A stretch of 64,000 nucleotides of DNA, taken from positions 119,859 to 183,858 of the forward strand of contig JBBQKU010000003.1 of NCBI GenBank assembly GCA_038327195.1, read 5' to 3'. The notes under the pieces were generated by a model. It saw only the letters and a program-made list of their open reading frames with translations. It was not told the DNA's origin and did no database searches. Both the position numbers and the translations under genes were made by a program. The stretch is from UBA4416 sp038327195. Its GTDB lineage: Bacteria; Bacteroidota; Bacteroidia; B-17B0; Aurantibacillaceae. Of this stretch, positions 7,857 to 17,255 are shown one piece after another; within the stretch, counting starts at the first letter, position 1; each line of letters starts with the position of its first letter.

Positions 7857-10544
7857 ATGCGCATTCTAAAATTTATATTCATACTAATTGCAACGCTTGG
7901 TTTTATTACTAATGCAAAAGCAACTCATAATAGGGCAGGCGAAATTACTTATAAATGGTTGTATGGATATACGTATCAAATAAAAATAACAACCTATACA
8001 AATATTGGTAGTGGTGGTTTGGCAGATAGATGTGAAGATACCTTGCACTTTGGTGATGGAAGTTATGCTGTTGTTTTAAGAAGTAATGGAACTACTACTT
8101 TATGTGGTAGTGGCGCTCATGATGGCGTTCCATTACCTGGCGGAACAATAAAATTGAATGAATATGTTACAACACATACATATGGTGGTCCTGGTAATTA
8201 TTTAATTTGGATGGAAGATCCTAATAGAAATGCTGGAGTAATAAATCTTCCAAACTCAGTGAATCAAGTATTTTATATTGAATCTTATTTAGTTATTTCC
8301 ACATTTAGTGGTCAAAATAATTCGCCAATATTATCCTTTCCTCCAATAGATAAAGGATGTGTTGGACATTGTTTTTATCATAATCCTGGCGCTTACGATA
8401 TTGATGGCGATAGTTTGTCTTACGAATTAACTAATTGTCGCGGTGCAGGTGGTGTTCCAATTGTTGGCTATTCTTACCCAGCTACTGGTGGTGGAATATA
8501 TAACATCGATGTAATTTCTGGAACATTAACATGGTGTGTGCCTCAATTACAAGGAGAATATAATTTAGCTTTAATCATTAGAGAGTGGCGCAAAACATTT
8601 GATGGTGAGAGAGTGTTAGTTGGTTATGTATTGCGAGATTTACAAGTTGATGTAGGAACTTGTAATAATAATAATCCTATAATTAAACCAATAAATGATA
8701 CCTGTGTTTTAGCTGGTAGCGTTTTAACAAAAATAATAAGAGCAACTGATCCTGACGGTGATTTGATTACTTTAAGTGCAAATGGCGGGCCTTTTGGCGT
8801 TACTCCTCCAATTGCTACATTTGCTTCATCGCCCGGTATAAGTCCAGTAAGTGGTATTTTTAACTGGTCAACCGTTTGCGCTCATATTCGTAAAGCTCCT
8901 TATCCGGTTACAATTAAGGCGATAGACAGTGATCCATTTATTAATTTGGTTGATTTTAAAACATTCAATATTACAGTTGTAGCTCCGCCACCATTAAATT
9001 TAACGGCTACACCAATTGGTAGTAACGTTAATTTAAAATGGAAAAAACCAGTTTGTCATCAAACAACTGGTAATAAAATTGAAAAATATTGTGTGTATCG
9101 CAAAGCAGATTGTAACACGTGGATACACGCTATATGCGAAACGGGCGTGCCAGCATATACTGGTTTTGTTTTAGTTGGCTGTACCTCAAGTTTGAGTGAT
9201 ACCACTTTTTTAGATACTAATTATGGAAGTGGATTATCTCAAGGAACAAATTACAGTTATTTAGTTATTGGAGTTTTTACTGATGGTGCAGAAAGTTATG
9301 CTTCCAACCAAGTGTGTGTTCAATTAAAAAGAGATGTGCCAGTTTTAATAAATGTTGATGTACGAACTACTTCAACAACAACTGGTTCTGTGTATGTTAG
9401 ATGGATTAAACCATTATTAAATTCAAGTACAGCTTTAGACACAATTGGATTGCCTGGCCCTTATGAAATGAAATTATCTTATCATGATGGATATGCAACA
9501 ACAACTTACACAACATTATATTCTGTTGTTAAGCCATATTTTGCAGGCATTAATCAGTTGGCCGACACAACATTTACTCAATTAGGACTCAATACAAATG
9601 ATTTACCGCATACCTACAAAATAGATTTTTATGCAAACGGTATTTTTGTTGGTGCGGCACAAAGAGCATCATCCGTATTTTTGACTTTATTACCAAGTGA
9701 TAATCAGATAAAATTAACTTGGACACAGCAAGTGCCATGGGTAAATTACAAATTCCGAATCTGGAGAAAACTACCTTCATCTTCTGTATTTGTTTTAAGA
9801 GATAGTACAAGTTCATTAACCTACACGGATTTAAATTTGGTAAATGGCGCCACATATTGTTATAAAGTTGAAGCATTAGGGCAATATTCTGACCCAAATA
9901 TTTTAAGACCTTTAATAAATTTTTCGCAAGAGGCTTGTGCTAAACCAATTGATCTTATTCCACCTTGCGCTCCAAAATTAGAAATTGTGTCTGACTGCAA
10001 AGTGCCTAGTTTATTGTTGAAATGGAATAATCCTAATCATAGCTGTGCTGATGATGTTGTTAAGTATAATATTTATATTTCAGAAACTGATGTTTCAGAT
10101 TTGATGTTATCAGACTCAATAAAAATTGTATCAGATACTATTATTGCATTTGATAATTTAACGTCGATTGCTGGCTGTTATGCTATTACAGCAGTAGATT
10201 CTTTCGGAAATGAGAGCTTGCAAAGTGAAAAAATTTGTGTCGACAATTGCCCAGAATATGAACTTCCAAATGTTATCACTATCAATGGTGATGGAGTGAA
10301 TGATTTTTTTAAACCTATAAAAAATAAATTTGTAAAAGATATCGATATAAAAATCTATAATCGATGGGGGACTTTAGTTTTTGAAACTACCGACCCAAAA
10401 ATACTTTGGAATGGAACGGTGATTCAAACTAAAATGTTGTGCACAGAAGGAACTTATTTTTATGTTTGCCAGGTTAACGAGATAAGAGTTGGAGGCATAA
10501 AAGAGCGCTACCTTAAAGGGTTTATTCAGGTTTTTATAAAATAG
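7857..10544 (+). CDS. large T9SS-exported adhesin-like protein, type B (gliding motility-associated) C-terminal domain
   Basis: 895 aa, signal peptide ending near TNAKA. The N-terminal domain (about 24-270) is paralogous to the preceding protein. It is followed by a cadherin/Ig-like segment (about 275-375, with ATDPDGD), then several fibronectin type III-like segments (about 380-800, with PPPLNLTATPIGSNVNLKW and similar starts). The last about 90 residues (NVITINGDGVNDFF ... IYNRWGTLVFET ... GTYFYVC) are the gliding motility-associated C-terminal domain, a type B T9SS sorting signal used by SprB-like adhesins. Expected outside the outer membrane as a multi-domain adhesin or binding protein. 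It starts 12 bases after the previous stop. The histidine kinase gene begins 7 bases after its end. Confidence 0.85.
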   Translation: MRILKFIFILIATLGFITNAKATHNRAGEITYKWLYGYTYQIKITTYTNIGSGGLADRCEDTLHFGDGSYAVVLRSNGTTTLCGSGAHDGVPLPGGTIKLNEYVTTHTYGGPGNYLIWMEDPNRNAGVINLPNSVNQVFYIESYLVISTFSGQNNSPILSFPPIDKGCVGHCFYHNPGAYDIDGDSLSYELTNCRGAGGVPIVGYSYPATGGGIYNIDVISGTLTWCVPQLQGEYNLALIIREWRKTFDGERVLVGYVLRDLQVDVGTCNNNNPIIKPINDTCVLAGSVLTKIIRATDPDGDLITLSANGGPFGVTPPIATFASSPGISPVSGIFNWSTVCAHIRKAPYPVTIKAIDSDPFINLVDFKTFNITVVAPPPLNLTATPIGSNVNLKWKKPVCHQTTGNKIEKYCVYRKADCNTWIHAICETGVPAYTGFVLVGCTSSLSDTTFLDTNYGSGLSQGTNYSYLVIGVFTDGAESYASNQVCVQLKRDVPVLINVDVRTTSTTTGSVYVRWIKPLLNSSTALDTIGLPGPYEMKLSYHDGYATTTYTTLYSVVKPYFAGINQLADTTFTQLGLNTNDLPHTYKIDFYANGIFVGAAQRASSVFLTLLPSDNQIKLTWTQQVPWVNYKFRIWRKLPSSSVFVLRDSTSSLTYTDLNLVNGATYCYKVEALGQYSDPNILRPLINFSQEACAKPIDLIPPCAPKLEIVSDCKVPSLLLKWNNPNHSCADDVVKYNIYISETDVSDLMLSDSIKIVSDTIIAFDNLTSIAGCYAITAVDSFGNESLQSEKICVDNCPEYELPNVITINGDGVNDFFKPIKNKFVKDIDIKIYNRWGTLVFETTDPKILWNGTVIQTKMLCTEGTYFYVCQVNEIRVGGIKERYLKGFIQVFIK

Positions 10545-10551
10545 AATGTAG

Positions 10552-11517
10552 GTGCAAAAACGGACTGTTTTAATATTCTCAATATTTGTAAGCTACATTA
10601 TTTTTCAATTTTTATGGTGGGAAGTTTTATTAGTAAAACAATCGAACGAAATTATTAAAGAGAAACAAAACTTAGTTGCTTTATCAAGTACTAACTTCAA
10701 CACTATTTTAAAAGACATCGAAGATTTAGAATCCAAAAAAATTAAACGTGTCTATATGATTGTTGGCGAAGGAACAGTCTTCATGTTGATTTTGTTATTT
10801 GGCATTATGAAAGTGAGAAGCTCACTAAAAAAAGAAATTGAATTAAATGAACAGCAGAAAAATTTCATATTGAGTGTTTCTCATGAATTGAAAACACCAA
10901 TTGCGGCATCAAAGCTCCAAATACAGACCTTATTAAAACACGAATTAAATAGGGAAAAACAAATCGAACTTTTATCGAATGCTTTAGAAGAAACGGAGCG
11001 TTTAAATAAATTAGTTGAAAATGTTTTAACAGTCAATCAATTGAGTAATAAAAACATTTCTATACATAAGGCAGATTTTAATTTTAGTGAGTTAATTGAA
11101 TTCACAGTTAAGCGCTATTTTTCAAATTTTGTAAATAGCAAGAATTTAAAATTAAACATTGAAGAAAATATTTATCTAAATGCAGACAAAGATTTGATTC
11201 AATCCATTGTAATCAATTTAATTGAGAACGCAATTAAGTATTCATATAATGAAGTTGATATTATTGTGAACTTAAAAAAAGAAAATCATAAAACTATTAT
11301 GGAAATATCTGACAAGGGAATTGGTGTTTCGACTATTGAAAGAGAAAAAATATTTGAAAAATTTTACAGAAGCGGTAATGAAGATACCCGCAAAACAAAA
11401 GGAACGGGAATAGGCTTGTTTCTTGTGAAAAGTATTTGCGATTTACACCATGCTTCAATTAGTGTTTTGCCTAATGAACCAAATGGCAGCGTGTTTAAAA
11501 TAGAATTCCAAGCATGA
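10552..11517 (+). CDS. sensor histidine kinase, GTG start
   Basis: 321 aa, starting at GTG (10552) only 7 bases after the adhesin stop. Two transmembrane helices (about 6-27 and 66-87) enclose a short extracytoplasmic segment of about 40 residues. HisKA dimerisation domain with the phospho-acceptor His near residue 111 in VSHELKTPIA; HATPase domain with N-box NLIENAIKYS, G1 DKGIGV and G2 GTGIGLFLVKSI. It is therefore a full kinase, but no response regulator gene lies next to it, which is unusual. The stop overlaps the next start (ATGA), coupling it to the substrate-binding lipoprotein of an ABC importer. The signal it senses may relate to that importer's substrate; this is inference. Confidence 0.9.
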   Translation: MQKRTVLIFSIFVSYIIFQFLWWEVLLVKQSNEIIKEKQNLVALSSTNFNTILKDIEDLESKKIKRVYMIVGEGTVFMLILLFGIMKVRSSLKKEIELNEQQKNFILSVSHELKTPIAASKLQIQTLLKHELNREKQIELLSNALEETERLNKLVENVLTVNQLSNKNISIHKADFNFSELIEFTVKRYFSNFVNSKNLKLNIEENIYLNADKDLIQSIVINLIENAIKYSYNEVDIIVNLKKENHKTIMEISDKGIGVSTIEREKIFEKFYRSGNEDTRKTKGTGIGLFLVKSICDLHHASISVLPNEPNGSVFKIEFQA

Positions 11518-12644
11518 AACTAAAATTACTTTTATATTTATTTGTCTTTATTGTTTTGGTTGGCTGTAATACTTCTCAAAAAACAGAAGAGACAAATGTA
11601 TCAACAGAGATAAAGTTGAATTATGCCAAACGATTTAAGATTAAAAAAAATAGTGAGTTTACTACCATTGAATTATTTGGGAATAAAAAGAATGATGATG
11701 TAACCGCAACATTCATTTTATATAAAAAGGAAAAGCCAGTAGCAAATAAAAATGCTTATTACATAAAAATTCCTGTAAAAAAAATAGCTTGCATGAGTTC
11801 TATTTATGGCGCTATGTTAACTAATTTAAAAGCACTAGAGTGTATTGTGGCTATTGATAATGTAGATTATTACACTAATTCGTTTATTCAAAATGGCGTA
11901 ACTAATAAATCAATTATTGAATTGGCTAAAGGGTTTAATATTGAGGTCGAAAAAACATTGGCTTTAAATCCTGATTTACTTATAACTTTTGGTATGGGAA
12001 ACCCTTCAGACGATGCGGATAAAAAATTAGTGCAAGCGGGTATTCCAATTGCCGTTAGTTTAGATCATTTAGAAGAAACGCCATTAGCAAGAGCGGAATG
12101 GATAAAGTTTTTTGGATGTTTTTTAGACAAAGAAAATTTAGCTGATTCCTTATTTTCAAAAACTGAAAAAAAGTATACTGATTTAAAAGAACTTGCAAAA
12201 TCGATTGAGCATAAACGAAGCGTGTTAACTGAAATAAAATATGGAGATGCTTGGTATGTGCCTGCCGGAAAAAGTTACATAGCAAATTTACTAAAAGATG
12301 CCGGGGCAAATTATTTTTTAGGAAATCAAACTGAAACTGGAAGCACTCCTCAAACATTTGAATATGTTTATAATGCTGCCAAGGATTGTGATGTTTGGTT
12401 AAACTTATATAATCTTAATGCAAAGAAAGAATTAGTAAGTTATGATGAACGCTATGCGTTATTTAATGCCTACAAAAAAAACGAATTGTATAATAATAAT
12501 AAACATGTAAATGCAAAAGGGTATAGCGATTATTGGGAAACGGGAATTACTAACCCGGATGAGGTTTTGGCTGATATCATTTTTATTTTGTATCCTGATT
12601 TGTTGCCTAGTCATTCGTTGAAATATTATAAAAAATTAGAATAA
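11514..12644 (+). CDS. periplasmic binding lipoprotein of cobalamin/iron-chelate ABC importer
   Basis: 376 aa. Lipoprotein signal with lipobox LVGC (Cys18). Features of the helical-backbone (class III, BtuF/FepB/FecB) family are present: a conserved segment KKIACMSSIYGAMLTNLKAL, then NPDLLITFG in the N-lobe, and a C-lobe with YVPAGKSYIANLLKDAGA. It should deliver cobalamin, haem or a siderophore to the permease. Four-base overlap with the kinase gene and an 8-base gap to the permease gene. An N-terminal stretch of about 75 residues before the binding domain is longer than in BtuF. The substrate cannot be read from sequence. Confidence 0.85.
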   Translation: MKLKLLLYLFVFIVLVGCNTSQKTEETNVSTEIKLNYAKRFKIKKNSEFTTIELFGNKKNDDVTATFILYKKEKPVANKNAYYIKIPVKKIACMSSIYGAMLTNLKALECIVAIDNVDYYTNSFIQNGVTNKSIIELAKGFNIEVEKTLALNPDLLITFGMGNPSDDADKKLVQAGIPIAVSLDHLEETPLARAEWIKFFGCFLDKENLADSLFSKTEKKYTDLKELAKSIEHKRSVLTEIKYGDAWYVPAGKSYIANLLKDAGANYFLGNQTETGSTPQTFEYVYNAAKDCDVWLNLYNLNAKKELVSYDERYALFNAYKKNELYNNNKHVNAKGYSDYWETGITNPDEVLADIIFILYPDLLPSHSLKYYKKLE

Positions 12645-12652
12645 TTTGTTTC

Positions 12653-13651
12653 GTGAAAAATTCAAAATTTATATCTTATTTAATTTTACTAATTATACTA
12701 TTAAGTTTATTAGTTATTTCTGATTTATGTATTGGGAGCGTTAATTTATTTTCATTAGAAAGTGGTAGCGATTTATTCGACACAATTTTATATACCATTC
12801 GTTTACCAAAAGTACTTACCTGTTTGTTATCTGGTTCTGCTTTAGCTTTATGTGGTTTATTAATGCAAAGTTTATTCCGTAATCCATTAGCTGGTCCTTA
12901 TGTGTTGGGCGTGAGCAGTGGCGCAAGTTTATTTGTAGCAATTGCCACAATGGTTCTTACATCAATAAATATTTCAGGATTATATTTTTTTGGTAAAAGT
13001 ATGATTACGTTGTTTTCAATTTCTGGTGCTTTTTTAGTGACGTTCATTGTCTTAATGATTTCAAAAAAAAACAAAAGCAATGTTACCATTTTATTGGTTG
13101 GAATTATGCTTTCTCAAATTCTTGGCGCATTACAAGGCGTAATCGAATTTATGAGCAGTAGCAATAGTTTAAAAACATTTGTACTTTGGGGAATGGGAAG
13201 TGTTAGCACAACTACATTGAGTGATTTAGGTTTTGTTTTTCCAGTTTATTTATTAGCTGTTATTGGTAGTTTTTTAATTGTGAAACCTTTAAATGCTATT
13301 TTATTAAATGATAATTATGCTACTAATTTGGGAATAAATATATCTGCATTAAGAATAAAAGTAATTATCATCACCGCTATTTTAGTTGGCGTCATTACAG
13401 CTTTTTGTGGGCCAATCGCCTTTGTTGGCATCTCTGTTCCAATAGCCTCGCGTTTATTATTTAAAACAGCACATCATTTACATCAAATTGTTTTTTGTTT
13501 ATTATTAGGAGCTTGTGTGGTTGTTTTTGCTGATGTTATTTGTCAGTTATTAAGTTCGCAATTTATGTTGCCAATTAATACGGTTACAACTCTTATTGGT
13601 TCGCCTGTGGTGATGTATTTATTATTCAAGTCTAAATTAAATATAGCATGA
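12653..13651 (+). CDS. FecCD/BtuC-family ABC permease
   Basis: 332 aa, GTG start at 12653 eight bases after the previous stop. About ten hydrophobic helices. Family signatures include RLPKVLTCLLSGSALALCGL followed by MQSLFRNPLAGPYVLG near residues 45-80, and AFCGPIAFVGISVPIASRLL near 245, which is the segment contacting the ATPase. It forms the homodimeric inner-membrane channel for cobalamin or ferric-chelate uptake with its neighbours. Its stop overlaps the ATPase start by four bases. Confidence 0.9.
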   Translation: MKNSKFISYLILLIILLSLLVISDLCIGSVNLFSLESGSDLFDTILYTIRLPKVLTCLLSGSALALCGLLMQSLFRNPLAGPYVLGVSSGASLFVAIATMVLTSINISGLYFFGKSMITLFSISGAFLVTFIVLMISKKNKSNVTILLVGIMLSQILGALQGVIEFMSSSNSLKTFVLWGMGSVSTTTLSDLGFVFPVYLLAVIGSFLIVKPLNAILLNDNYATNLGINISALRIKVIIITAILVGVITAFCGPIAFVGISVPIASRLLFKTAHHLHQIVFCLLLGACVVVFADVICQLLSSQFMLPINTVTTLIGSPVVMYLLFKSKLNIA

Positions 13652-14322
13652 TAGATATACAAAATTTAGAAATTGGCTATAAAATCAAACGGAAAACAAA
13701 TTCTGTTTTTACTGGATTAAATGCAAATTTTGAAGCTGGCGCATTAGTTGGTTTAATTGGCGATAATGGTATTGGCAAATCAACCTTACTCAAAACCTTA
13801 ACTGGATATTTAGCGCCATTAACTGGAACAATTTTAATTCAAAATAAAAACATCAATACATTTTCGTTTCAAGACTTAGCTACTTTAATTTCAATCGTAA
13901 CTACCGAAAAAATTGGCGGATTTAATCTAACGGTTTATGATGTAGTTGCTTTGGGTAGAACTCCTTATTTATCTTTGTTTGGAAAGTTGACCTCACATGA
14001 TGAAACAATTATTGAAAATAGTTTAACTAGTTTGTCCATATCGCATTTAAAAGAAAAGTTGATGGATGAATTAAGCGATGGGCAAAGACAAAAAGTAATG
14101 ATTGCTAAATCGCTGGCACAACAAACGCCTATTATTATTTTAGATGAACCAACTGCGTTTTTAGATTACACCTCAAAACATAAATTATTTGAAGACTTAA
14201 AAAATCTTTGTAAAATTGAAAATAAATTAATTATTGTGTCTTCTCACGATATTGATTTGATGCAGAAATACATCACTAAATCACTGCATTTAAAAGAAAA
14301 TAATTGTTTTGAATTGACTTAA
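13648..14322 (+). CDS. ABC transporter ATPase of cobalamin/iron-chelate importer
   Basis: 224 aa, slightly short for the FecE/BtuD family. Walker A GDNGIGKST (near residue 40), Q-loop in the STAT-like segment SIVTTEKIGG, ABC signature written LSDGQRQKVMIAKSLAQ, Walker B PIIILDEPTAFLD, and H-loop SSHD. It energises import by the preceding permease. Overlaps the permease gene by four bases at its start and converges with the nitronate monooxygenase gene with a four-base overlap at its end. The signature LSDGQ replaces the common LSGGQ, as is frequent in this family. Confidence 0.92.
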   Translation: MIDIQNLEIGYKIKRKTNSVFTGLNANFEAGALVGLIGDNGIGKSTLLKTLTGYLAPLTGTILIQNKNINTFSFQDLATLISIVTTEKIGGFNLTVYDVVALGRTPYLSLFGKLTSHDETIIENSLTSLSISHLKEKLMDELSDGQRQKVMIAKSLAQQTPIIILDEPTAFLDYTSKHKLFEDLKNLCKIENKLIIVSSHDIDLMQKYITKSLHLKENNCFELT

Positions 14323-15305
14323 TCTATTTGCGTTTTAACTTCGTTTATTTTTTTTTGATATTCTGATTTAATTTGTTCAATTATTTCTTCACATGACAGA
14401 ATACTTTTTATCAATTCAGATGATTTACCTGCGCACCATAATTTTTGATAATTATTTGGCAACACAGATTTTTCGAGTTTTTGCATTCCTCTCATTTGTA
14501 CAATGGATTTAAACCATTTTTTTGTTCTTGGATTGCTACTCATAAATTTCTCAAACCAAGATTGATTGTACCCCATTTTTTTTGCTTCGGGCGTATCTAT
14601 AATTGTGCAAGGTGAACCAGATAATTTTGAGGTCATTACAATATCATCCATTCCAGAAGTAATGATTGCATTTTTATATTCTTTATTTACTGAGCATTCC
14701 TTACTTGCAATAAACCGAGTTCCGATTGAAGCACCACTGGCACCAAGTATCATAATCGATAATAAACCAGCTCCGGTTGCAATGCCGCCAGCCCCAATTA
14801 TTATTTTATCAGGAAATTTATTTTTTAAAGCAGGAATTAATACTTGCAATGGATTTGGTCCTGCATGCCCACCTGCTCCTTGTCCAACTGCAATAAAACC
14901 ATCGCAATTATAATCATAGCATTTTTGCGCATGTTCAATATTTGTTACGTCGCAAAATACTTTAGCGCCATAGCTGTGAGCTACCTCAATAACTTCCTTA
15001 GGATTACCAAGCGAAGTTATATAAAATGGCACTTTGTTTTCGGCACATATTTTTAAATGTTCCCGATAAAATGGATTCGTTTTCTGAGCTATTAAGTTTA
15101 CACCATAGTTTCCGTTTGAAAATTTGGAGTGATATAGGCTTAGTTCTTTCAACACAAGATCTAATTCACCCTTTTTTCTATAATTTAAAGATGGAAAAGT
15201 TGCCATTATTCCAGCCCTCATACCAGCCTTTAACATTTCGATATTGGTTACCAAAAACATTGGAGCCATTATTAATGGAAAGTTGATTTTTAACGATTTA
15301 GTCAT
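14319..15305 (-). CDS. nitronate monooxygenase-type FMN enzyme
   Basis: 328 aa TIM-barrel flavoprotein. N-terminal INFPLIMAPMFLVTN matches the P-(I/L)-xxAPM start of the 2-nitropropane dioxygenase/NMO family. FMN-phosphate binding segments are DGFIAVGQGAGGHAG and IGAGGIATGAG (about residues 155 and 180), with GTRFIASKE after. Members oxidise alkyl nitronates; others act as enoyl-ACP or enoyl-CoA reductase relatives. It is divergent from the acyl-CoA ligase gene and shares with it the 131-base region carrying a palindromic operator, so it is probably under the same MarR regulator. A role in fatty-acid metabolism is therefore plausible but not shown. Confidence 0.85.
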   Translation of the reverse strand: MTKSLKINFPLIMAPMFLVTNIEMLKAGMRAGIMATFPSLNYRKKGELDLVLKELSLYHSKFSNGNYGVNLIAQKTNPFYREHLKICAENKVPFYITSLGNPKEVIEVAHSYGAKVFCDVTNIEHAQKCYDYNCDGFIAVGQGAGGHAGPNPLQVLIPALKNKFPDKIIIGAGGIATGAGLLSIMILGASGASIGTRFIASKECSVNKEYKNAIITSGMDDIVMTSKLSGSPCTIIDTPEAKKMGYNQSWFEKFMSSNPRTKKWFKSIVQMRGMQKLEKSVLPNNYQKLWCAGKSSELIKSILSCEEIIEQIKSEYQKKINEVKTQID

Positions 15306-15336
15306 AATGTTATCATATTTTTAATTGGAATTAATA

Positions 15337-15344
15337 CAAATATA
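15337..15344 (-). promoter_or_regulatory. -7 promoter element of the NMO gene
   Basis: On the minus strand this reads TATATTTG, an exact match to the Bacteroidota -7 consensus TAnnTTTG, 32 bases upstream of the NMO start codon. The palindrome at 15353-15366 lies just upstream of it, where a -33 element would be, so a bound repressor would block this promoter. Confidence 0.5.
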
Positions 15345-15352
15345 GATTATAT

Positions 15353-15366
15353 TTATGCATGCATAA
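15353..15366. promoter_or_regulatory. putative MarR operator between NMO and acyl-CoA ligase genes
   Basis: TTATGCATGCATAA is a perfect 14-base palindrome in the divergent promoter region. A related half site (ATGCATAA) lies at 15384-15391. A very similar palindrome (TTATGTACGCATAA) precedes marR at 17221-17234. The shared TTATG-N4-CATAA form near both promoters suggests it is the binding site of the MarR protein encoded at 17256. Confidence 0.6.
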
Positions 15367-15436
15367 TAATTTTTATGAAAAAAATGCATAACCTTTTATA
15401 AATTCTTACGTATATAATTATCAAAGCCTACGTGAT

Positions 15437-17206
15437 ATGATAAACTTTCGATTATTTGATCTGTTGCATCAATTGGAACAAATGCCTGCAAAGGAAGATG
15501 CTCTTGCCTCAAAGGAAAATGGGGTTTGGCGAAAATATAGTACTCAAGATTATATTAATTCTGTGAATTATTTAAGTTATGCATTTATTAATTTAGAGTT
15601 TTTACCTGGTGATAAAATTGGACTTATTTCAAGTAATCGTCCAGAATGGAATTTTGTAGATTATGCATGTTTGCAAACAGGCACAATTAATACACCGCTT
15701 TATCCTACAATTAGTGACCATGACCTTGCATATATTATAAAGGATGCAAATATTAAATATTTTTTTGTCGCAACTGAAGAGCAATATAATAAAGTAAAAG
15801 CTTGTTCAATTAATTCAAATGTCAAGGAAATTTTTATGTTTAATTCTTTAAACGGCGTTAGAACTTTAAATGAATTAATTAGTATAGGGAAAAACAATCC
15901 GCAAGTAGATAAATTAGAGGGAATTAAATTTAATATTAAACCAGACGATCTGGCAACACTCATATACACATCCGGTACCACAGGAAATCCCAAAGGTGTA
16001 ATGCTTTCACATAGAAATTTTATAAGTAACGTAATTGGGACAAAAAATTTATGCCCTTTTAAACCATATTGGCGTGCATTAAGTTTTCTTCCATTAAACC
16101 ATGTATATGAAAGAATGCTCTCTTATCTATATATAAGTAATGGAATGTCTGTTTATTATGCAGAAAGTTTAGATACAATCGGCGCTAATTTAAAAGAAGT
16201 AAAGCCACAAATATTTGTAACAGTGCCAAGGCTTTTAGAAAAAGTTTACGAAAAAATAGTTAGTGCAGGTGCTGATTTAAGTGGAATTAAAAAAATACTT
16301 TTCTTTTGGTCAGTAAATCTTGGCTTACATTATGAACAACATGGAGCTAATGGGTGGTGGTATGAATTTAAATTAAAAATTGCAAATAAAATTATTTTCA
16401 ACAAATGGCGTGAGGCACTTGGCGGAAATATTGTTGCGATTGTTTCTGGCGGTTCTGCCTTACAGCCCAGATTAGCTCGTATTTTTCATGCTGCCCGAAT
16501 TAAAGTTTTGGAGGGCTATGGATTAACAGAGACTTCGCCAGTTATTGCTGTAAATAATTATGATGATGATAAAATAAAAATTGGCACCGTTGGGCTTGTC
16601 ATAGATACCGTAAAGATTAAACTCGCAAGTGATGGTGAAATATATGTGAAGGGAGAAAGTATTATGCTCGGTTATTATAATCAACCTGAATTAACAAAAG
16701 AAGTGATGGATGATGAAGGGTGGTTTCATACTGGTGATATTGGTGTTTTTGAGGAAGGTAAATTTTTGAAAATAACAGATAGAAAAAAAGAAATGTTTAA
16801 AACATCTGGCGGAAAATATATTACCCCTCAGAGTATAGAAAATAAATTAAAAGAAAGTCGTTTTATAGAGCAGGTAATGGTTATTGGTGAAAATGAAAAA
16901 TTTCCTTCCGCTTTTGTTGTACCTGCTTTTGCTTTCATTAAACAATGGTGTGAGAAAAGGAATATTCCTTATGTTTCAAATGAAGATATTATTGAAAATA
17001 TAGAAGTTAAAAAACGTATTTGGCGCGAAGTGGAAACTGCAAATGACACGCTTGCTCAGTATGAGAAAATTAAAAAGATTGAGCTCTTCCCTAATGAATG
17101 GACTATAGAAAAAGGAGAAATGACTCCAAAGCTTTCTTTAAAACGGAAAATAATTCTTGGAGAAAATAAAATCGCATTAAACAAAATATATGCGCATAAT
17201 GTCTAA
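15437..17206 (+). CDS. fadD: long-chain acyl-CoA synthetase (AMP-forming)
   Basis: 589 aa, full length for the long-chain (FadD15/ACSL-like) branch. P-loop IYTSGTTGNPKGVMLSH near residue 180, GYGLTETSP near 360, and a C-terminal hinge with W(F)HTGDIG and KITDRKKEMFKTSGGKYI. It activates free fatty acids to acyl-CoA at the membrane for beta-oxidation. It is the first gene of the plus-strand lipid-degradation run and is followed by marR after a 49-base gap. Its upstream region carries the TTATGCATGCATAA palindrome. A third similar palindrome, TATGCGCATA, lies inside its last codons (17189-17198). Confidence 0.92.
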   Translation: MINFRLFDLLHQLEQMPAKEDALASKENGVWRKYSTQDYINSVNYLSYAFINLEFLPGDKIGLISSNRPEWNFVDYACLQTGTINTPLYPTISDHDLAYIIKDANIKYFFVATEEQYNKVKACSINSNVKEIFMFNSLNGVRTLNELISIGKNNPQVDKLEGIKFNIKPDDLATLIYTSGTTGNPKGVMLSHRNFISNVIGTKNLCPFKPYWRALSFLPLNHVYERMLSYLYISNGMSVYYAESLDTIGANLKEVKPQIFVTVPRLLEKVYEKIVSAGADLSGIKKILFFWSVNLGLHYEQHGANGWWYEFKLKIANKIIFNKWREALGGNIVAIVSGGSALQPRLARIFHAARIKVLEGYGLTETSPVIAVNNYDDDKIKIGTVGLVIDTVKIKLASDGEIYVKGESIMLGYYNQPELTKEVMDDEGWFHTGDIGVFEEGKFLKITDRKKEMFKTSGGKYITPQSIENKLKESRFIEQVMVIGENEKFPSAFVVPAFAFIKQWCEKRNIPYVSNEDIIENIEVKKRIWREVETANDTLAQYEKIKKIELFPNEWTIEKGEMTPKLSLKRKIILGENKIALNKIYAHNV

Positions 17207-17217
17207 TAATATCTTAA

Positions 17218-17237
17218 ATATTATGTACGCATAATAT
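17218..17237. promoter_or_regulatory. putative MarR autoregulatory operator
   Basis: Twenty-base imperfect palindrome (ATATTATG-TACG-CATAATAT) just before marR. Its core matches the operator-like palindrome at 15353-15366. It sits directly upstream of a TAnnTTTG element (TATATTTG, 17245-17252) that nearly touches the marR ATG at 17256, so the regulator probably represses itself and the downstream fad genes and its mRNA may be almost leaderless. Confidence 0.6.
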
Positions 17238-17255
17238 ATTTGATTATATTTGAAA

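Noticed and set aside
10545..11513. cobalamin riboswitch before the ABC importer
   Set aside because: The importer genes follow the kinase gene with a four-base overlap, leaving no leader; no B12-box-like sequence seen.
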